In this document: piece by piece, positions 53,773 through 61,933 of the stretch
Layout: every line of letters begins with the position of its first letter
Numbering within the stretch: the stretch's first letter is position 1
Source of the DNA: Taibaiella sp.
GTDB lineage: Bacteria > Bacteroidota > Bacteroidia > Chitinophagales > Chitinophagaceae
Assembly (NCBI GenBank): GCA_019638495.1
Contig: JAHBTQ010000002.1
Span: 186,001 to 250,000 of the forward strand
DNA: 64,000 nt
Direction: 5' to 3'
Made by a program: the position numbers and the translations under genes
Notes under the pieces: model-generated
Databases searched by the model: none
What the model saw: only the letters and a program-made list of their open reading frames with translations
What the model was told of the DNA's origin: nothing

Positions 53773-54705
53773 GTGACTGAAGGTAAAATAGAACAAATAC
53801 TTATAGGGTTCGAAGATGACATTTGCAAAGAAGTTGAAAGAATTTTCTCGGTAAATTGCATAAAGCATAAACCAGGAAGTTATGGAGAAGCATTGCTGGA
53901 CTTCTTAACGATTAACAGGAAATATATTAAGCAACAAGCGCGAGAGATATTGCTCTCTAAGGAGATAAACCAAAATCGGTTGCAAAATTTAGACAGGTGG
54001 AATCAATTACAGAATATAGTCAAGAAAGCAGGTTCTGGTGAAAATCTAAATCCATTTCAAAGCCGTAAACTTTATGAGCCAAATTCACATGATGCTCTAC
54101 TATATAATTGGCATATCCACCATCTTCATTTGTCACCTAATACCCATAATAGAGATCAACGGTTTAATGAAAGGACGGAATATTTAGTATTTGCTGTTAT
54201 CCATCCTACAACAATCTATTTTCTTGATTTTGATAGTCACCATACTGATTACGTCTTTGCGGAAGAAAACTGGCTAAGAATAATTGTAAATAATTGGCCT
54301 AGTTTACTTACACCCTACGATGGAGATCCTGTCTTCAGTAACGGGCAAGCTATAACGAACGAACTGAGAAATAAACTGTGGAAGAATTATTCTTTAGGAT
54401 TTGCAAAGGTTGATGGTAAAGCCTATGTCCACCCGGGGATTGGAGTAACATTATCAGGACATAGCTTAATGGTCGTAAACCAGCGTAATCTAATTATACG
54501 ATGGATTTATGAACACAGTAAATTCCTTGCAGAAAACAAAACGCAATTTGAGGATGCTTTCTTGAAACTGTTTAATATTTCATCGGATGAAATAGTTTAC
54601 AAACTGAGACTTGTTCCGACGATTCAGATTTATGAGCAAACAACACAAGATATCCTTTTCGAATATCCAAACTATGTGACCAAAAGAGCTAATTTCCGGA
54701 AATGA
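53773..54705 (+). CDS. Unrecognised protein with HIHHLHL motif (accessory cassette gene 2)
   Basis: 310 residues from a GTG start (a five-codon reading frame ATG..TAG ends exactly over it, TAGTG). AT-rich like its partner. The most striking segment is LLYNWHIHHLHLSPNTHNRD (about 112-131), dense in histidine, then YLVFAVIHPTTIYFLDFDSH and IIVNNWPSL. I recall similar WxIHHLHLG...NWP arrangements in unannotated prokaryotic proteins, but can name no family. A metal-dependent or nuclease role is possible and unproven. No membrane segment or signal is seen. Confidence 0.7.
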   Translation: MTEGKIEQILIGFEDDICKEVERIFSVNCIKHKPGSYGEALLDFLTINRKYIKQQAREILLSKEINQNRLQNLDRWNQLQNIVKKAGSGENLNPFQSRKLYEPNSHDALLYNWHIHHLHLSPNTHNRDQRFNERTEYLVFAVIHPTTIYFLDFDSHHTDYVFAEENWLRIIVNNWPSLLTPYDGDPVFSNGQAITNELRNKLWKNYSLGFAKVDGKAYVHPGIGVTLSGHSLMVVNQRNLIIRWIYEHSKFLAENKTQFEDAFLKLFNISSDEIVYKLRLVPTIQIYEQTTQDILFEYPNYVTKRANFRK

Positions 54706-55255
54706 AAATTGAATGAAATCTTCTCTATCTCTAAGATGTTTCTCTAAGTAGGTTTGGGCCAACGAACAAAATGTCCCTGGCTTCTCGAAGTCCCGAACGT
54801 ATAAGGAGCGAGGCGACAGCCAATGTCCAGTTGGCCTTAGTTTGGTTTCGCGAAATGGGTTGATTTACTGCTATATTCGATTTCCACGCTGTAGTAACTC
54901 ACTCGTCCTCGTTTGCAACGAGCATGCAACGGCCAGGCGTTTGTAACGCCCATAACTCAACTTGCCGCCACGTCCACTAATCTTTTCCGGTCCCTTTTTG
55001 ATGCAGGTAATACCTATGGCAGAATAGGGTGCCGGTTTCCGACCGGCGATTATTGCTCGGGTTTTTCGGTACTCACAAACCCAAACTTACATGAATTTCG
55101 CCGGATGCCACTCCTTCAGGGCTGGTTAGGTCTGTGCTGCTTTGGTTGTAGGGCTAAACGCACTACGCTGGGATATTTCGCCCCGGCGGGACTTGCTATG
55201 ATGTTTATGGGTAATGGTGCCGGGCGAGCAGAAGAGGCACTGGCGATTTGGTGTG

Positions 55256-55486
55256 CTTTGCCTGCCCATACAGGCGGGTGTTTAGTTTTGTCGCGTGGAC
55301 GATTACTGTGATGGGGCTTGGTGCAAATTCTCAGGAGATTTCTCCCGTCGCTTGCTATCGCAGAGCTCAGTGCGAAATGACGGAATTCTATTGGGCGGAC
55401 CCTTGTGGTCTTAGGAACGAAATATGAACATTTGTGACCTTTGTGTCAGCCGTTAGTGTCCTTTGCCTGCCCATACAGGCGGGTGT
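55256..55486 (+). repeat. Two 27-bp direct repeats with internal hairpin
   Basis: The same 27 bases, beginning ctttgcctgcccatacagg and ending gcgggtgtt, occur at 55256-55282 and 55460-55486; extending left, four of the next five bases also agree. Each copy contains GCCTG..CAGGC, which can fold into a hairpin. Confidence 0.85.
55334..55382 (-). repeat. Dispersed palindromic element (CGTCATTTCGC type)
   Basis: The reverse strand begins CGTCATTTCGCACTGAGC and ends GGGAGAAATCTCC, the form of a common bacterial intergenic repeat with CGTCATT at one end and AATCTC at the other. It is related in form to the element at 52486-52541 on the other side of the cassette. Confidence 0.6.
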
Positions 55487-55510
55487 TGAGCCCCCCACAA
55501 CCTAATCCGA

Positions 55511-55545
55511 ATTCCGAATTCCTAATTCCTAATTCCTAATTCCTA
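55511..55545 (+). repeat. Tandem 7-bp repeat (ATTCCTA), five units
   Basis: One ATTCCGA unit followed by four perfect ATTCCTA units. The array runs into the stop codon of the lipoprotein gene on the reverse strand. Confidence 0.85.
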
Positions 55546-56001
55546 CAGCGTATGTATAAACAGCGTATTAGGGTCATAAAAGAGGGTAGAGTCTTGCTTG
55601 CCGGCTACGCTATCGTGGTCGGCGTAATAGGTAAGCCTCAAGTCTACAAGGTAGGCGGTGGTGCGTGGCAGCCGTTTGTTGCTCAGGTACACGATTTTTT
55701 TGTCCTTGGTAAAGGAGTCAACTCGTACCGGATTGCCGCGAAAGGAAACTGTGGAGTCATCGACGTAGCTGATGTTGAAGACAGGGCGTGTGGTGTCACT
55801 ATAGATGAGGGCAATGTAGCGGTTCTCCTCATCGTCAATATCGGTAATGTAGCCCTCCGATACTATTTCCCACATCTTGCTAAGGCTCATCTTTTTCAGC
55901 TCTGCACCTGCATTATCGGGCTGTTCGTTCTTCGTCTTATTACAAGAACCGGACGAAAGACCAATAGCAGCAAGAAATACGCAGAGTACTGAAAACCTCA
56001 T
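55543..56001 (-). CDS. Small lipoprotein, function unknown
   Basis: 152 residues from ATG 56001; this start gives a lipoprotein signal ending LSSGSC (C20), which the longer frame would mask. The mature part is short and strand-rich (MWEIVSEGYITDIDDEENRYIALIYSD, RPVFNISYVDDSTVSF, FTKDKKIVYLSNK) and resembles small Bacteroidota lipoproteins of lipocalin-like size. No family is recognised. A 7-bp tandem repeat ends at its stop codon. Confidence 0.75.
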   Translation of the reverse strand: MRFSVLCVFLAAIGLSSGSCNKTKNEQPDNAGAELKKMSLSKMWEIVSEGYITDIDDEENRYIALIYSDTTRPVFNISYVDDSTVSFRGNPVRVDSFTKDKKIVYLSNKRLPRTTAYLVDLRLTYYADHDSVAGKQDSTLFYDPNTLFIHTL

Positions 56002-56089
56002 AGGCGTGTTGATGGGTTGTTGTGTGCAACGTGTTTCAGGTCGCAATAATTATGCCAAAATAGGGTGTGGCACCAGTTTCGTAAAAGAA

Positions 56090-56119
56090 AAAGCCCCGAA
56101 GTATGCTTCGGGGATTTTA
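56090..56119 (-). terminator. Terminator after the fatty acid desaturase gene
   Basis: Reverse strand: 8-bp stem CCCCGAAG / CTTCGGGG with loop CATA, then CTTTTTCTTTT. It lies 23 bases past the desaturase stop codon. Confidence 0.85.
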
Positions 56120-56141
56120 TGTAATTCAGTAATTATATGAG

Positions 56142-57233
56142 CTATTGTCCCAGTTTTTTCAACATCTTGGCGTGCAGGCCCAGCGCATTCACGAAGGATG
56201 GCATCACCTTGTAGGGCACACCATACTGCTCGGCCGTGCGCTTCACTATCTTGGATATCTGCGGGTAGTGCACGTGCGAAATGTGGGGGAACAGGTGATG
56301 CTCTACCTGGTAGTTGAGCCCGCCTACGAACCAGAAAACCCAGTAGCTCTTCGGTGAAAAGTTAGCAGTGTTCAGCATCTGGTGAATAGCCCAGCTATTT
56401 TCCATCTTCCTGTCATCGGGAGGCAAGGGGAATTCTGATGACTCAAGCACGTGTGCCAACTGGAAAATACAGGAAAGACCGAGGCCCGCAATGAAGTGCA
56501 GCAGGAAGAAGCCCGCCACCACTGCCTGCCAGGAGAAGCCGGAGAACATGATAGGCAGCACTAGTATGTAGGTGAAGTAGATCACCTTATAGATGCTCAG
56601 CTCCAGCAGTGCCTTGCGCAGGGATATCTTTTCCTTCTTCAGCAGGCCCTTCTTTTCGTACAGGAACAGCAAGCGATAGTCCTTATACGTAACCCACTGC
56701 ACCGTAAGCAGGCAGTATAGAAACCATGCATAAATGTGCTGAAAACGGTGCATAAAGTGTTTTTCGGCATGAGGCGAAAAGCGCAGCAGGCCACCCGCAT
56801 CAATATCTTCATCCAGTCCTTCAATGTTCGTATACGTATGGTGCAGGATATTGTGCTGTATGCGCCAGGTAACGTCATAGCCACCCACCACATTCACAAT
56901 GTCGCCCACTACCTTGTTTACCTGCTTGTTGTCGCTATAGGAGCCATGGTTTGAGTCGTGGTGCACGCCGCAGCCCACACCTATCATACCAAAGCCTATC
57001 AGCGCCCACATACCATAGAATAGTATCGGGTGGCCGGCCGTGAGGCCAGATACCATAACCGCATAGGGCACAAAGAACAGCGACAACATAGCCACCGTTT
57101 TCCAGCGGAGCTCTGTATTTCCTGTTGGTGCAATATTGTTTTGCTTGAAAAATTCGTCTATGTTCTTTTTTAACGAGTCATAAAACCCTTCCCCGTTTTT
57201 AGGCGCAAAGCGCACTATATTTACTTTACTCAC
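56142..57233 (-). CDS. Membrane fatty acid (acyl) desaturase
   Basis: 363 residues with the three histidine boxes of membrane di-iron desaturases: HHDSNH (H91, H92, H96), HNILHH (H127, H131, H132) and QVEHH (H312, H313). The Q in the third box is typical of front-end (delta-5/delta-6-type) desaturases; there is no fused cytochrome b5. Membrane segments lie near 46-87 and 175-250. It inserts a double bond in membrane acyl chains using oxygen and an electron donor. A perfect 10-bp inverted repeat about 90 bases upstream may be an operator. Confidence 0.93.
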   Translation of the reverse strand: MSKVNIVRFAPKNGEGFYDSLKKNIDEFFKQNNIAPTGNTELRWKTVAMLSLFFVPYAVMVSGLTAGHPILFYGMWALIGFGMIGVGCGVHHDSNHGSYSDNKQVNKVVGDIVNVVGGYDVTWRIQHNILHHTYTNIEGLDEDIDAGGLLRFSPHAEKHFMHRFQHIYAWFLYCLLTVQWVTYKDYRLLFLYEKKGLLKKEKISLRKALLELSIYKVIYFTYILVLPIMFSGFSWQAVVAGFFLLHFIAGLGLSCIFQLAHVLESSEFPLPPDDRKMENSWAIHQMLNTANFSPKSYWVFWFVGGLNYQVEHHLFPHISHVHYPQISKIVKRTAEQYGVPYKVMPSFVNALGLHAKMLKKLGQ

Positions 57234-57323
57234 TCTTCTTATTTAAATGATTGTCTTAATTGGCAAATATAGCACTATTTGCCTGTTGGGGCACTGACGG
57301 TGGTTATTAACAATGTAAAGTTT

Positions 57324-57354
57324 TTACACATACTGTTAGTATTGGTATGTGTAA
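57324..57354. promoter_or_regulatory. Perfect 10-bp inverted repeat upstream of the desaturase gene
   Basis: TTACACATAC at 57324-57333 and GTATGTGTAA at 57345-57354 are exact reverse complements with an 11-base spacer. There is no T-run on either side, and the sucC terminator is separate (57371-57408), so an operator for a dimeric repressor is more likely than a terminator. It is placed 91-121 bases before the desaturase start. Confidence 0.55.
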
Positions 57355-57370
57355 CTCCCTCTGAACGTCT

Positions 57371-57408
57371 GCAAAAAAGAGAAACCGCCCGTTTCCGGGC
57401 GGCTCTTA
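57371..57408 (-). terminator. Terminator after sucC
   Basis: Reverse strand: CCGCCCG-GAAA-CGGGCGG hairpin (7-bp stem, stable GAAA tetraloop) followed by TTTCTCTTTTTT, about 25 bases past the sucC stop. Confidence 0.85.
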
Positions 57409-57431
57409 TTATTCAACTTAAAATGCCGTAA

Positions 57432-58652
57432 TTAATTTGCGCTTACCGCCTTCTGCACCAGCTCTGCAGCCTCGCTCAGCAGTATTGCACTCTGCACTTT
57501 CAGACCTGAATTTTCTATCAGTTCTTTTGCAGCCTCAGCATTGGTGCCCTGCAGGCGCACAATGATGGGGATATTGATGTTGCCCAGCTTGTTATATGCC
57601 TCGATAACACCTGCAGCCACGCGGTCGCAACGAACAATGCCACCAAATATATTGATGAGGATTGCCTTTACGTTCGGGTCCTTCATAATGATGCGGAAAC
57701 CGGCTTCAACCGTCTGTGCGTTGGCAGTACCGCCCACGTCCAGGAAGTTTGCAGGCTCACCACCCGCCAGCTTGATCATGTCCATGGTAGCCATGGCCAG
57801 GCCCGCGCCGTTTACCATACAGCCCACGTTGCCGTCCAGCTTCACATAGTTCAGGTTAAACTCACCTGCTTCTACTTCAGTAGGGTCTTCTTCGCTCTTA
57901 TCACGCATGTCTGCGAGGTCTGGGTGGCGCATCAGGGCGTTGTCGTCAAGGCTCATTTTGCAGTCTACCGCCAGTACCTTGTCGTCTGCGCTCTTGAACA
58001 GCGGGTTGATCTCCAGCATGGCGCAATCCAGGCCAACGTATGCATCATAAAGGCTGGTTACGAATTTCACCATGTTCTTATGGGCAGCGCCGCTAAGACC
58101 CAGGTTGAAGGCGATATTACGCGCCTGGAAGCCCTGAAGCGGGAAGCCGGGCTTCACCCACTCGCGGTAGATCTTCTCAGGAGTGTCATGTGCCACAGTT
58201 TCAATGTCCATGCCGCCTTCAGTGCTATACATGATAACGTTTTGCTTGGTAGCGCGGTCCAGCAGAATGCTCAGGTAAAACTCCTTACGCTCGCTGGGGC
58301 CATCATAATACATGTCCTGTGCTATCAGGATCTTATTTACTTTTTTACCCGCCTCACCTGTCTGAATGGTAACCAGTGTGTTACCCAGGATGTTGCGTGC
58401 CACTTTTTCCACATCTTCAGCACTCTTCACTACCTGCACACCGCTCTGGTCAGGCGCTTCCTTCATACGGCCCTTTCCACGGCCACCGGCATGTATCTGT
58501 GCCTTCACTACAGCAAATTTTGTTCCGTTCTCAACGGCTATTTGCTTGTAAGCGTTCATGGCTTCATCAACATTGGATACGGCTATGCCTTCCTGTGTAG
58601 GTACCTTATAGCGTTTCAGCAGCTCTTTGGCCTGGTATTCGTGCAGATTCAT
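57432..58652 (-). CDS. sucC: Succinyl-CoA synthetase (ADP-forming) beta subunit
   Basis: 406 residues, slightly longer than the usual 385-400. MNLHEYQAKELLKRYKVP is the canonical N-terminus; the ATP-grasp domain has KAQIHAGGRGKG, ALEINPL-type ligand ML-EINPLF, and VDCKMSLDDNA; the CoA-ligase domain has NGAGLAMATMD, FLDVGG and NIFGGIVRCD. It forms the nucleotide-binding subunit of the TCA cycle enzyme. The alpha subunit gene (sucD) is not adjacent, which is common in this phylum. A TATCTTCG box just upstream is a candidate promoter. Confidence 0.96.
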   Translation of the reverse strand: MNLHEYQAKELLKRYKVPTQEGIAVSNVDEAMNAYKQIAVENGTKFAVVKAQIHAGGRGKGRMKEAPDQSGVQVVKSAEDVEKVARNILGNTLVTIQTGEAGKKVNKILIAQDMYYDGPSERKEFYLSILLDRATKQNVIMYSTEGGMDIETVAHDTPEKIYREWVKPGFPLQGFQARNIAFNLGLSGAAHKNMVKFVTSLYDAYVGLDCAMLEINPLFKSADDKVLAVDCKMSLDDNALMRHPDLADMRDKSEEDPTEVEAGEFNLNYVKLDGNVGCMVNGAGLAMATMDMIKLAGGEPANFLDVGGTANAQTVEAGFRIIMKDPNVKAILINIFGGIVRCDRVAAGVIEAYNKLGNINIPIIVRLQGTNAEAAKELIENSGLKVQSAILLSEAAELVQKAVSAN

Positions 58653-58811
58653 TTTTTGGAAAAATTTTCGCGAAGATAATCGTTTATCGGCAAACTGCTA
58701 GGAGGCATCTTGTAGGTTGGTATTAATACTATGTTTCCAAAAGAATGCGTACCTTGGTAGCCGATTGCGCATATTTGTATATGTGCAACGTAGAAAAAAT
58801 AGCGAAGTACC

Positions 58812-59408
58812 ATGAATTTATTTGTAGCTAATCTTAGCCCCGAAACCAATGCCGACGGTCTCAAGACCCTGTTTTCTGAGTTTGGCCCGGTAGTTTCCTC
58901 TAAAGTTATTTATGACCCCACCACGGGCGCTTCACGTGGTTTCGGGTTTGTGGAAATAGAAGACAAATTTCAAAGCTATGCAGCCATTGATAACCTGGAC
59001 TGCAGCTTTTTTGAAGGAAACATCATTTCTGTAAAGGAAGCGAAGCAAAACAACACCAAAGGCGGCGGCGGCGGTGGTGGCAATCGTCCTTTCAACCGCG
59101 GTGGCGGTGGTGGCGGCAATCGCCCACAGCGCCCCGGTGGCAACCCACGCTTTGCGAATAACGCTCCACGCCCGGGTGGTTTCCGCAGTAATAACAACTA
59201 TGGCAACAGCGGCGGTGGCTATAACCGTGACAACCGCGACAGCAGTGGCGGTGGTTATAATCGTGACAACCGCGACAGCAACTCAGGTGGCTATAATCGT
59301 GACAGGAACAGTAACTACAATTCCGGAAGCGGCGGCTACAATAGCGGCAATAACTACAATTCCAACAACAACAACAAGGACGACGACAAGGACTTTAACA
59401 GGTTCTAA
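58812..59408 (+). CDS. Glycine-rich RRM RNA-binding protein
   Basis: 198 residues. The single RRM (about 1-80) has RNP2 LFVANL (3-8) and RNP1 RGFGFVEI (about 42-49). The tail (85-198) is a low-complexity sequence with Gly runs, RGGGGGG and repeats of GGYNRDNRDS, ending in an Asn/Asp-rich stretch. Such proteins bind RNA or single-stranded DNA and resemble cold-response RNPs of cyanobacteria and Bacteroidota; tail repeats may drive self-association. A strong terminator follows. Confidence 0.93.
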   Translation: MNLFVANLSPETNADGLKTLFSEFGPVVSSKVIYDPTTGASRGFGFVEIEDKFQSYAAIDNLDCSFFEGNIISVKEAKQNNTKGGGGGGGNRPFNRGGGGGGNRPQRPGGNPRFANNAPRPGGFRSNNNYGNSGGGYNRDNRDSSGGGYNRDNRDSNSGGYNRDRNSNYNSGSGGYNSGNNYNSNNNNKDDDKDFNRF

Positions 59409-59430
59409 TTTGTCCCAATGATATTAAATG

Positions 59431-59470
59431 GCAACAGCCTCCGTGTTTTGCGGAGGCTGTTACTTTTTTA
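59431..59470 (+). terminator. Terminator after the RRM gene
   Basis: An 11-bp perfect stem AACAGCCTCCG / CGGAGGCTGTT with loop TGTTTTG, then ACTTTTTTA, 23 bases after the stop codon. Confidence 0.88.
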
Positions 59471-59500
59471 GCGATAGTCGCCGGCATTGCCGACTGTACA

Positions 59501-59622
59501 AACGATAAGACAAGTCTTCATAGTGGTAGTAGCTTATCGTTGTATGCGATACAATATTACTATCGTCGTAGAGCCTATTCCAAATCTAGTTTACTAACGG
59601 TCGAAAAAGTTTATTAACGGTC
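59501..59622. repeat. Inverted and direct repeats downstream of the phospholipase operon
   Basis: A 9-bp inverted repeat (AACGATAAG 59501-59509 / CTTATCGTT 59533-59541) is followed by two 15-bp direct repeats, agtttactaacggtc (59588-59602) and agtttattaacggtc (59608-59622), one mismatch apart and spaced exactly 20 bases start to start. There is no gene in this 280-base stretch. Confidence 0.7.
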
Positions 59623-59687
59623 AGATAATGAGGTAATTGGCAATGTGTATGCGTTCAAAGTGGATGTGGCCCCGCTGTTTTCCCCGC

Positions 59688-60290
59688 TCAGCTGAATACA
59701 AACTTGCCCGATAGCCAGAAGTAAGCCATTGCAGATAGGGCGCATACTGCTGCCACAAGAGCAATTCCCCATTTCAGCATCTCCAGCAGCCGCATAAGCC
59801 GGAAGGAGAGTGGCACAGGAGGCGGGTTCAGCGGGTTGGGTTTTGGGATAGGTATATCCCGCTCTCCACTCAGTATCCAGAAGTACGTGTTCTCTATGTA
59901 GTCCAGCACAAAAGGAATGGCCTGGGCCCATGCAAGTACTGTAAACGAGGCTGCCCCCACGCCCGTAGCTGTGTGGCCCGCCACATACATGCACAGCAAA
60001 AAGATGCAGCCATAGGCAGCGGGTATGAACAGCAGGAAGTCGAGCAACAGTTGCATGCGCAATGCTTTTATGGTGCGCGCGGCCAGGTCGGGTAGGGCAT
60101 AGATGCCGTTTATCAGCCGCTCCAGCTCGTAGCTCTTTGCGGGGAATTCCATCTCCATAATGGAGAACTTCCTTTTCAGCGGGTCTTTTGTGAAGAAGAA
60201 CCTGCTTTGTCTGCCCATCAGCCAGCTCGACAGAAGGACCATTGCAAATCCTATCCCGAACCACATGCCTGTGTTTGGTATCGTTATCAT
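59688..60290 (-). CDS. Membrane protein coupled to the patatin-like phospholipase
   Basis: 200 residues with membrane segments near 8-24, 84-106, 112-130 and 170-190, plus a Pro-rich cytosolic loop (PIPKPNPLNPPPVPLSF) before the last helix. Its start overlaps the patatin stop by four bases (ATGA), so translation is coupled. No family is recognised. The pairing suggests it either helps the phospholipase at the membrane or is its dedicated partner. Confidence 0.75.
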   Translation of the reverse strand: MITIPNTGMWFGIGFAMVLLSSWLMGRQSRFFFTKDPLKRKFSIMEMEFPAKSYELERLINGIYALPDLAARTIKALRMQLLLDFLLFIPAAYGCIFLLCMYVAGHTATGVGAASFTVLAWAQAIPFVLDYIENTYFWILSGERDIPIPKPNPLNPPPVPLSFRLMRLLEMLKWGIALVAAVCALSAMAYFWLSGKFVFS

Positions 60291-61744
60291 AGTGTATTGC
60301 TTTTGCGTTCTTCGAAATAGCCTGCACGCTCGCGTTTATATTCTTCCCAGTCAAAGCCCTCCAGGAAGGTCTTTGCAGCCTCAGCACCCTTAGCAAAGAG
60401 GTCCAGCTTTTGTTCGTTGGTCAGGAAAAAGTTCAGCCAGTTATAGTCGGCCACTCCCACCTTGCCTACGCCCTTGTACATCACACGGTTCTTCAGGCTA
60501 AAAGCCTTGTCGTAGTAAAATCGAACTGTGTTGAACATGCGACCCAGGTAGCCGCCCAGGCTCCAGTTTTCGGGCACATCCTGCTTGTCCTCCGGCGTGC
60601 TGTCATCCAGGTCTATGCCAAACGTGGGCAGGCGTGGCTCACGCACATTTTTGTTGAAAAACAGGTTGATGGGGAAGTTGGAAAGTATGCCACCATCTAC
60701 GAACCGCAAAGTCTCCGGCGGATTGCTTACCTCAAAGGTGGAGGCCCAAAGTTGCTTCACCCCCGCATCATTCACCGGAATGTCCTTAACGTAGTAAGAC
60801 TCGTAGAATAGCGGTATGGACATAGATGCCCGCACAAAGCCTGCCGGGTGCAGCTCGTGCATTTTATCAGGTGTTCTGAAGAGGCGGGCCATAGATGGCA
60901 GCTCAAATTTGTTTTGGGTCACCAGTTCTGAGGCTATGAATACCACATCGCCTTTTATGCCATCTACAGTGTCTGTGCGCGGTGTGCGTATATGCAGGTT
61001 CGGCACTTCTTTGGCGCGATCCTCCAGGTCTGCCACGGTCTTTATATCGTGCTGCAGCATCTGCATCTTCACCCAGTCATAAAAAAAGTCGCCAGGGTTT
61101 ATACCAAAGCCGGCCTCCTTCAGCCTTTTTAGCACAGAGGCGATGTACACGCCCACCACGCCTGCGCAGAGGAAGTAGAGCCCTATTAGCACAAATACCG
61201 CAAAGGCTGCAATGCCCAGTTTGGGGTAGCTATGCTGCAGGCCCAGCAGCACAAAAGCAGCCACCAGCAGCACTGCTATCGTCACTGCCGCCCTGCGCAA
61301 TAACTTGCTCACGCGGCTCATGAAGTCGGGTTCCTTCACCAGGCTCTTTATCAGGAAACGGGCAAACGGGCTGCCATCTACCAGGCGAAACATATCAAGC
61401 TCTGAGAGGGCTTTTATCAGGTAGTCCGACTTTTCTTTCGATTTATCCTTTTGTATGGCAATTAGTGATGTGTTGATGGCACCCGCACTGGTACCGGCCA
61501 TTTTCATAAATCGTATGCCTGCCTGCTCCAGCACATATACATAGCCCACCAGGGCCACACCCAGCACGCCGCCGCCCTTCTGCACCAGGTCCACATATTG
61601 GTGGCCCTCCTCATCCAGCACGTCCGATACTACTTTTGGGTGTTGCTGCACATAAGCCACGCTGGCAGCCACCCTAGGGTAGTTCTTAAAGTCGTCTACC
61701 GTTAGCTGCCGCTTATTTACGTCCTGGTTGGGGTTTTGTGCCAT
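60287..61744 (-). CDS. Patatin-like phospholipase with membrane segments
   Basis: 485 residues. The oxyanion motif KGGGVLGVALVGYVYVLEQAGI precedes the nucleophile elbow GTSAG (S86), and the catalytic aspartate is D350 in VDGGILSNFP, forming the Ser-Asp dyad. Two or three hydrophobic segments inserted near 145-205 (AVTIAVLLVAAFVLLGL, GIAAFAVFVLIGLYFL) separate the two halves of the active site, unlike most soluble patatins. It should hydrolyse acyl chains of membrane phospholipids. It is the first gene of a two-gene operon. Confidence 0.9.
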   Translation of the reverse strand: MAQNPNQDVNKRQLTVDDFKNYPRVAASVAYVQQHPKVVSDVLDEEGHQYVDLVQKGGGVLGVALVGYVYVLEQAGIRFMKMAGTSAGAINTSLIAIQKDKSKEKSDYLIKALSELDMFRLVDGSPFARFLIKSLVKEPDFMSRVSKLLRRAAVTIAVLLVAAFVLLGLQHSYPKLGIAAFAVFVLIGLYFLCAGVVGVYIASVLKRLKEAGFGINPGDFFYDWVKMQMLQHDIKTVADLEDRAKEVPNLHIRTPRTDTVDGIKGDVVFIASELVTQNKFELPSMARLFRTPDKMHELHPAGFVRASMSIPLFYESYYVKDIPVNDAGVKQLWASTFEVSNPPETLRFVDGGILSNFPINLFFNKNVREPRLPTFGIDLDDSTPEDKQDVPENWSLGGYLGRMFNTVRFYYDKAFSLKNRVMYKGVGKVGVADYNWLNFFLTNEQKLDLFAKGAEAAKTFLEGFDWEEYKRERAGYFEERKSNTL

Positions 61745-61933
61745 TGGTTTTTCTGTGTGGTGATGGCATACAAAATAGAAATTTTATTGAGATAACAAAA
61801 CGGTGAAATTCTGGTAAAATGAGATAGTGTTTCTCCTCGCTTCCTCTCTGTTTTCCGCTCTCATTCCCTCGCTCTCAATCATCGTGTTATCTTTATCAGC
61901 AGTAACAAAAACTGCTTCCGATAAAGCTCGCTT

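Larger units (their letters stand above)
54706..55542. other. Non-coding, repeat-rich stretch after the two-gene cassette
   Basis: Open frames here are long only by chance and have no family resemblance. The stretch contains a ggcgtttgtaacgcc palindrome (about 54936), a hairpin ccggtttccgaccgg (55032), a CGTCATTTCG-type dispersed element on the reverse strand (55334-55382), two 27-bp direct repeats (55256-55282 and 55460-55486) and a 7-bp tandem repeat (55511-55545). It looks like an accumulation of decayed mobile repeats beside the cassette. Confidence 0.65.

Noticed and set aside
54913..55311. 132-codon open frame on the plus strand
   Set aside because: Lies in repeat-rich DNA with hairpins and dispersed elements, has Cys/Gly-rich composition unlike real proteins here, and no promoter or family resemblance.
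57324..57354. Terminator interpretation of the inverted repeat before the desaturase gene
   Set aside because: No T-run follows on either strand and a full terminator for sucC already lies closer to sucC.
59614..60396. 260-codon minus-strand frame covering the patatin partner
   Set aside because: It is an alternative frame; the 200-residue frame has proper membrane helices and a 4-bp overlap with the patatin gene.
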